DNA of 7,334 nt from Planctomycetota bacterium (GTDB lineage: Bacteria > Planctomycetota > UBA1135 > UBA2386). The notes under the pieces were generated by a model. It worked only from the letters and a program-made list of their open reading frames with translations, was not told where the DNA came from and did no database searches. Below are positions 4,979-7,334 of the stretch, in pieces. The DNA lies in contig JAEUHU010000156.1 in NCBI GenBank assembly GCA_016793305.1, positions 1 to 7,334 of the forward strand, written 5' to 3'. The position numbers and the translations under genes are program-made. The first letter of the stretch is position 1; each line of letters opens with the position of its first letter.

Positions 4979-6049
4979 GTGCCCGTGTCCGCCATCGCCG
5001 CTGCCGCCCTGCTGCGTTCGTCCGCTCGCGCCTATGCGAGTGCGGCGCTCCACGAGCTGCAGCGAACGGCGCCCGAAGCCCTGCTGGCGCTGCCGACGAC
5101 GTTCGCCGCGCCGCTCGACGACCTAGAGGTGCGCATCCTGCACCTCGCCGAGTCGGTCGGCGTCGATCGACCGGCACTGCTGCAGCAGTCGGTCGCCTGG
5201 TACAAGGTCGCGTTCCACCATCGCGGGGTCCCGGCCGACTACCTGGAGCGCAGCTTGCGTGCGATCGAGCGCGCGCTGCAGGGCGAACTGCCGGCCGACG
5301 CCGCGGCGCGGGCGACTCGGCACCTCGAGGCAGCGCGGGCCCATCTGGCGAGCGTTCCCGTGGTGCTGCCGAGCGAACTGTCGCAGAGGGCACCGCACGG
5401 CGAGCTGGCGATGCGCTTCCTGCTGGCGATCCTGGAGCGACGCGGCGAAGACGCGTTCGCGTCGCTGCGCGGTGCGCTGCGTGGCGGGTTGTCGGTCGAG
5501 GCGATCCACGACCACGTGCTGACGCCGGTGCAGCGCGAGATCGGCCGCATGTGGCTGATGGGCGAGGTGCCGATCGCCGACGAGCACTTCGGCTCCAGCA
5601 TCGTGGAGCGCGTGCTGTGGCTGCTGCAGGAGAACCTGCCGCTGCCGCCGGAAGGTGCGCCCACGGTGCTGATGCTCGGGGTCGGTGGCAACCTGCACGA
5701 CCTCGGCCTGCGCGTCGTCGCCCAACGCCTGCAGATCGCCGGCTTCGCGGTGCAGATGCTCGGCGCCAACATGCCGGCCAGCGACATGGAATGGGCTCTC
5801 GCGGACCGACCGGTCGACCTGGTCGCGCTGTCGGTGACGTTGGCGCTGCACGTGCGGGCGGCGGCCGAGATGGTGGCGAACGTGCGCATGGCCCAACAGA
5901 AGCTGGAGCGGCCAGCACCGATCCTGGTCGGCGGCGACGTGTTCCGCCACGTGCCCGACCTGCACACGCGCATCGGTGCGGATGCGGCGGCGTTCGACGC
6001 GGCCGGGGCCGTGCAGGCCGCGCGCCGCCTGCTCGGCGTCGAAGCCTGA
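4979..6049 (+). CDS. Stand-alone cobalamin-binding protein, CarH/LitR-sensor-like
   Basis: A 356-residue protein. An N-terminal helical region (about 1-130, with LLQQSVAWYKVAFHHRGVPADYLERSL at 67-93) is not one I can assign. A helical B12 'cap' domain (about 140-220) carries the W-x9-EH pattern, W192 then E202-H203, typical of CarH/LitR light sensors, where the Trp covers the upper face of adenosylcobalamin. A Rossmann-type B12-binding domain (about 225-355) has NLHDLG with H240 as the likely lower axial ligand, LSVTL (284-288) and VGGD (317-320). There is no MerR DNA-binding domain and no catalytic domain, so it resembles AerR-type or corrinoid-carrier-like sensors. The CarH residue after the Trp (His132 in Thermus) is Leu193 here. 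The start is GTG at 4979, since an in-frame TAG lies at 4970-4972; GTG 4985 is possible. No Shine-Dalgarno sequence. It is the only plus-strand gene here. Confidence 0.88.
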   Translation: MPVSAIAAAALLRSSARAYASAALHELQRTAPEALLALPTTFAAPLDDLEVRILHLAESVGVDRPALLQQSVAWYKVAFHHRGVPADYLERSLRAIERALQGELPADAAARATRHLEAARAHLASVPVVLPSELSQRAPHGELAMRFLLAILERRGEDAFASLRGALRGGLSVEAIHDHVLTPVQREIGRMWLMGEVPIADEHFGSSIVERVLWLLQENLPLPPEGAPTVLMLGVGGNLHDLGLRVVAQRLQIAGFAVQMLGANMPASDMEWALADRPVDLVALSVTLALHVRAAAEMVANVRMAQQKLERPAPILVGGDVFRHVPDLHTRIGADAAAFDAAGAVQAARRLLGVEA

Positions 6050-6074
6050 GGCGGGGTGTCCACGCAGGATCGCG

Positions 6075-7103
6075 TCAGCGGCGCCGCAGCCGGTAGTGCG
6101 AGACCAGCCACTGTCGTCCGCGGTCGAAGCCCCACAGCTCGGCGCAGGCGAGGAAGAACACGCGCCAGAGGTTGCCCATCGCTTCGGCGCGTTCGCCGTA
6201 GGCCTGCTGCAGCACCGGTCGCAGCTCGTCGCGGTGCCGGTCGAAGTGCACGAGCCAGGCTTCGGCGGTGCGCTGGTAGTGCGTGCCGAGCACGCGCCAG
6301 TGCGCCTCGACGGCGAGGTCGTCCTGGCAGTGCAGCAGCTGCGCGTCGGCCGGCATCTGCCCGCCGGTGAAGAACCAGCGCGCCATCCAGTCGGAGTCGC
6401 CGTCCGTGACGAACGGGTAGCCGACCGTCGTGTGCGTGAACACGTGCACGAACATCTTGCCGCCCGGCACGAGCCAGTCGTGCACGCGGCGCAGCAGCGC
6501 GCGCCAGTTGCGCGTGTGCTCCATCATCTCGATCGACACCACGCGGTCGAAGGTCGCACCCGGCGCGAACGTGTTGGCGTCGGCGGTGACGATCTCGACG
6601 TTGCGCAGGCCTTCGGCCGCGGCGCGGGCGAGGATGTCGGCGCGTTGGCCGTGCGAGTTGCTGACGCCGGTCACGCGACAGTTCGGGTAGGACCGCGCGA
6701 TCCACAGCGACATCGAGCCCCAGCCGCAGCCGAGGTCGAGCACGCGCATGCCGTCCTGCAGCTCGGCCCGTTCGCACGACAGCTGCAGCATCGCCGCCTC
6801 GGCTTCGTCGAGCGATCGCGCGTTCGTCCACAGGCCGGAGCTGTACTTCCGGTGCTTGCCGAGCACCTTCGCGTAGAACGCCGCCGGGACCTCGTAGTGC
6901 TGCTCGTTCGCCGCCTTGGTCTCGATCGCGATCGGGCTGCGGTCGCACTCGGCGAGCCAGCGCTGCAGGCGTTCGGCGCTCTGCTCGGGGTCGGCCGCGC
7001 GCTCGTCGCGCAGACGCTGGCGCAGCAGCCGGCGGATGCCCCGCCGCACCAGCCAGTCGGGCAGCAGGCCACGTTCGAGCCAGCGGTCGATCCGGCCGCT
7101 CAT
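6075..7103 (-). CDS. SAM-dependent methyltransferase, CFA synthase/CNMT-like
   Basis: A 342-residue methyltransferase. SAM-binding motif I is VLDLGCGWGSMSLWIA (121-136), followed by the family signature VTGVSNSHGQRADI (144-157). NEQHYEVPAAFY (66-77) and KYSSGLW (86-92) precede them, as in cyclopropane fatty acid synthase relatives. IEMMEH (191-196) supplies E192, E195 and H196, matching the Glu-x-x-Glu-His active site of plant coclaurine N-methyltransferase. The closest type is the 'CFA-synthase-family' methyltransferase found paired with DUF1295 proteins; the substrate is unproven, with a lipid or fatty acid likely. It is somewhat shorter than true CFA synthases (about 380 residues or more). 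Its ATG overlaps the DUF1295 stop (ATGA) and GGAG lies 7 bases upstream, so translation is coupled. It ends 25 bases from the convergent B12 gene, with no clear terminator between. Confidence 0.92.
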   Translation of the reverse strand: MSGRIDRWLERGLLPDWLVRRGIRRLLRQRLRDERAADPEQSAERLQRWLAECDRSPIAIETKAANEQHYEVPAAFYAKVLGKHRKYSSGLWTNARSLDEAEAAMLQLSCERAELQDGMRVLDLGCGWGSMSLWIARSYPNCRVTGVSNSHGQRADILARAAAEGLRNVEIVTADANTFAPGATFDRVVSIEMMEHTRNWRALLRRVHDWLVPGGKMFVHVFTHTTVGYPFVTDGDSDWMARWFFTGGQMPADAQLLHCQDDLAVEAHWRVLGTHYQRTAEAWLVHFDRHRDELRPVLQQAYGERAEAMGNLWRVFFLACAELWGFDRGRQWLVSHYRLRRR

Positions 7104-7333
7104 CGGGCCGCTCCGTCGCGGCGCGGCCACCACGGGAAGAACGCGTTCGTCGAGCGCTGGTAGCGGCGGTAGTCGTCGCCGCGGCTCTTGACCGCCTGCA
7201 GTTCGGTGTAGGGCACGCCGCTGACGTAGCGCACCAGCACGAACATCACCACCGGTTGCACGAGGACCCAGGCACCGCCCGCCGGAGCGGCGACCAGGGC
7301 GATGCCGCACCAGGACAGCCACTCGCAGAAGTA
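7100..7333 (-). CDS. DUF1295 family membrane protein (C-terminal part)
   Basis: The last 77 codons of a gene that enters from the right edge, ending TGA at 7100-7102. The segment begins YFCEWLSW, which in this family directly follows an RHPN motif that would lie just outside the window. A hydrophobic region covers about residues 10-38 (two closely spaced membrane spans), followed by GVPYTELQAVKSRGDDYRRYQ and NAFFPWWP, the standard ending of DUF1295 proteins (steroid 5-alpha-reductase/isoprenylcysteine-methyltransferase-like fold). Members are predicted NAD(P)H-dependent membrane reductases acting on lipid-like substrates. It forms an operon with the downstream methyltransferase through a 4-base ATGA overlap. 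No promoter can be assessed because the 5' part is missing. Confidence 0.85.
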   Translation of the reverse strand, partial: YFCEWLSWCGIALVAAPAGGAWVLVQPVVMFVLVRYVSGVPYTELQAVKSRGDDYRRYQRSTNAFFPWWPRRDGAAR

Positions 7334-7334
7334 G

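Noticed and set aside
3730..4995. A long upstream extension of the sigma factor frame (start at 4995)
   Set aside because: The extension crosses the whole fasciclin gene in another frame and is Arg/Pro-rich. Sigma homology begins only at about 3729, and a terminator hairpin lies in between.
4818..5918. Upstream extension of the fasciclin frame to 5918
   Set aside because: The signal peptide at 4817 marks the true start. The extension is antisense to the B12 gene and has no recognisable domain.
6050..6074. A bidirectional terminator between the convergent B12 and methyltransferase genes
   Set aside because: The 25-base gap shows no stable stem or T-tract.
1..7334. CRISPR array, insertion sequence ends or rRNA
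   Set aside because: No regularly spaced repeats, transposase or rRNA-like sequence were seen; the only nuclease-like gene is the DUF4351 remnant.

Overview
This is a GC-rich (roughly two-thirds G+C) bacterial chromosomal window. It holds six well-supported protein genes (two cut by the window ends), a tRNA gene and one gene remnant. The first genes of transcription units (the DMFase-like gene, sigma factor, fasciclin gene and B12 gene) have no visible Shine-Dalgarno sequence, while the two translationally coupled second genes do. High GC, absence of SD sequences, a Tat-exported DMFase-like protein and a DUF4351/Rpn remnant would fit Planctomycetota or a similar high-GC Gram-negative lineage, but the sequence does not settle the taxon.

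Layout, left to right. 1-1558 (-): the 5' 519 codons of a Tat-exported protein of the N,N-dimethylformamidase large-subunit-like family. 1679-~2050 (-): the C-terminal remnant of an Rpn/DUF4351 (PD-(D/E)XK 'transposase-like' nuclease) gene, lying just beyond the 3' end of a tRNA-Phe(GAA) gene (2142-2217, -) that has its own hairpin terminator. 2345-3172 (-): RskA-type membrane anti-sigma factor, coupled by an ATGA overlap to its ECF sigma factor (3169-3729, -). 3918-4817 (-): secreted protein with two FAS1 (fasciclin) domains. 4979-6049 (+): stand-alone cobalamin-binding protein with CarH/LitR-like photosensor motifs, divergent from the fasciclin gene. 6075-7103 (-): CFA-synthase/CNMT-like SAM methyltransferase, coupled by another ATGA overlap to a DUF1295 membrane protein whose C-terminal 77 codons are present (7100-7333, -).

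How the parts may fit. Sigma factor, RskA and fasciclin protein reproduce the SigK-RskA-MPT70/MPT83 regulon of mycobacteria in one locus. The upstream regions of the sigma and fasciclin genes share a near-identical 15-mer placed like a -10 region, with a GCAT-containing -35-like element 16-17 bases upstream, suggesting that the sigma factor drives both itself and the fasciclin gene. The neighbouring B12 protein and the methyltransferase/DUF1295 pair belong to families that recur in light- and photo-oxidative-stress loci. The window may therefore be a light/envelope-stress island with a B12 sensor lacking a DNA-binding domain. That functional link is inference.
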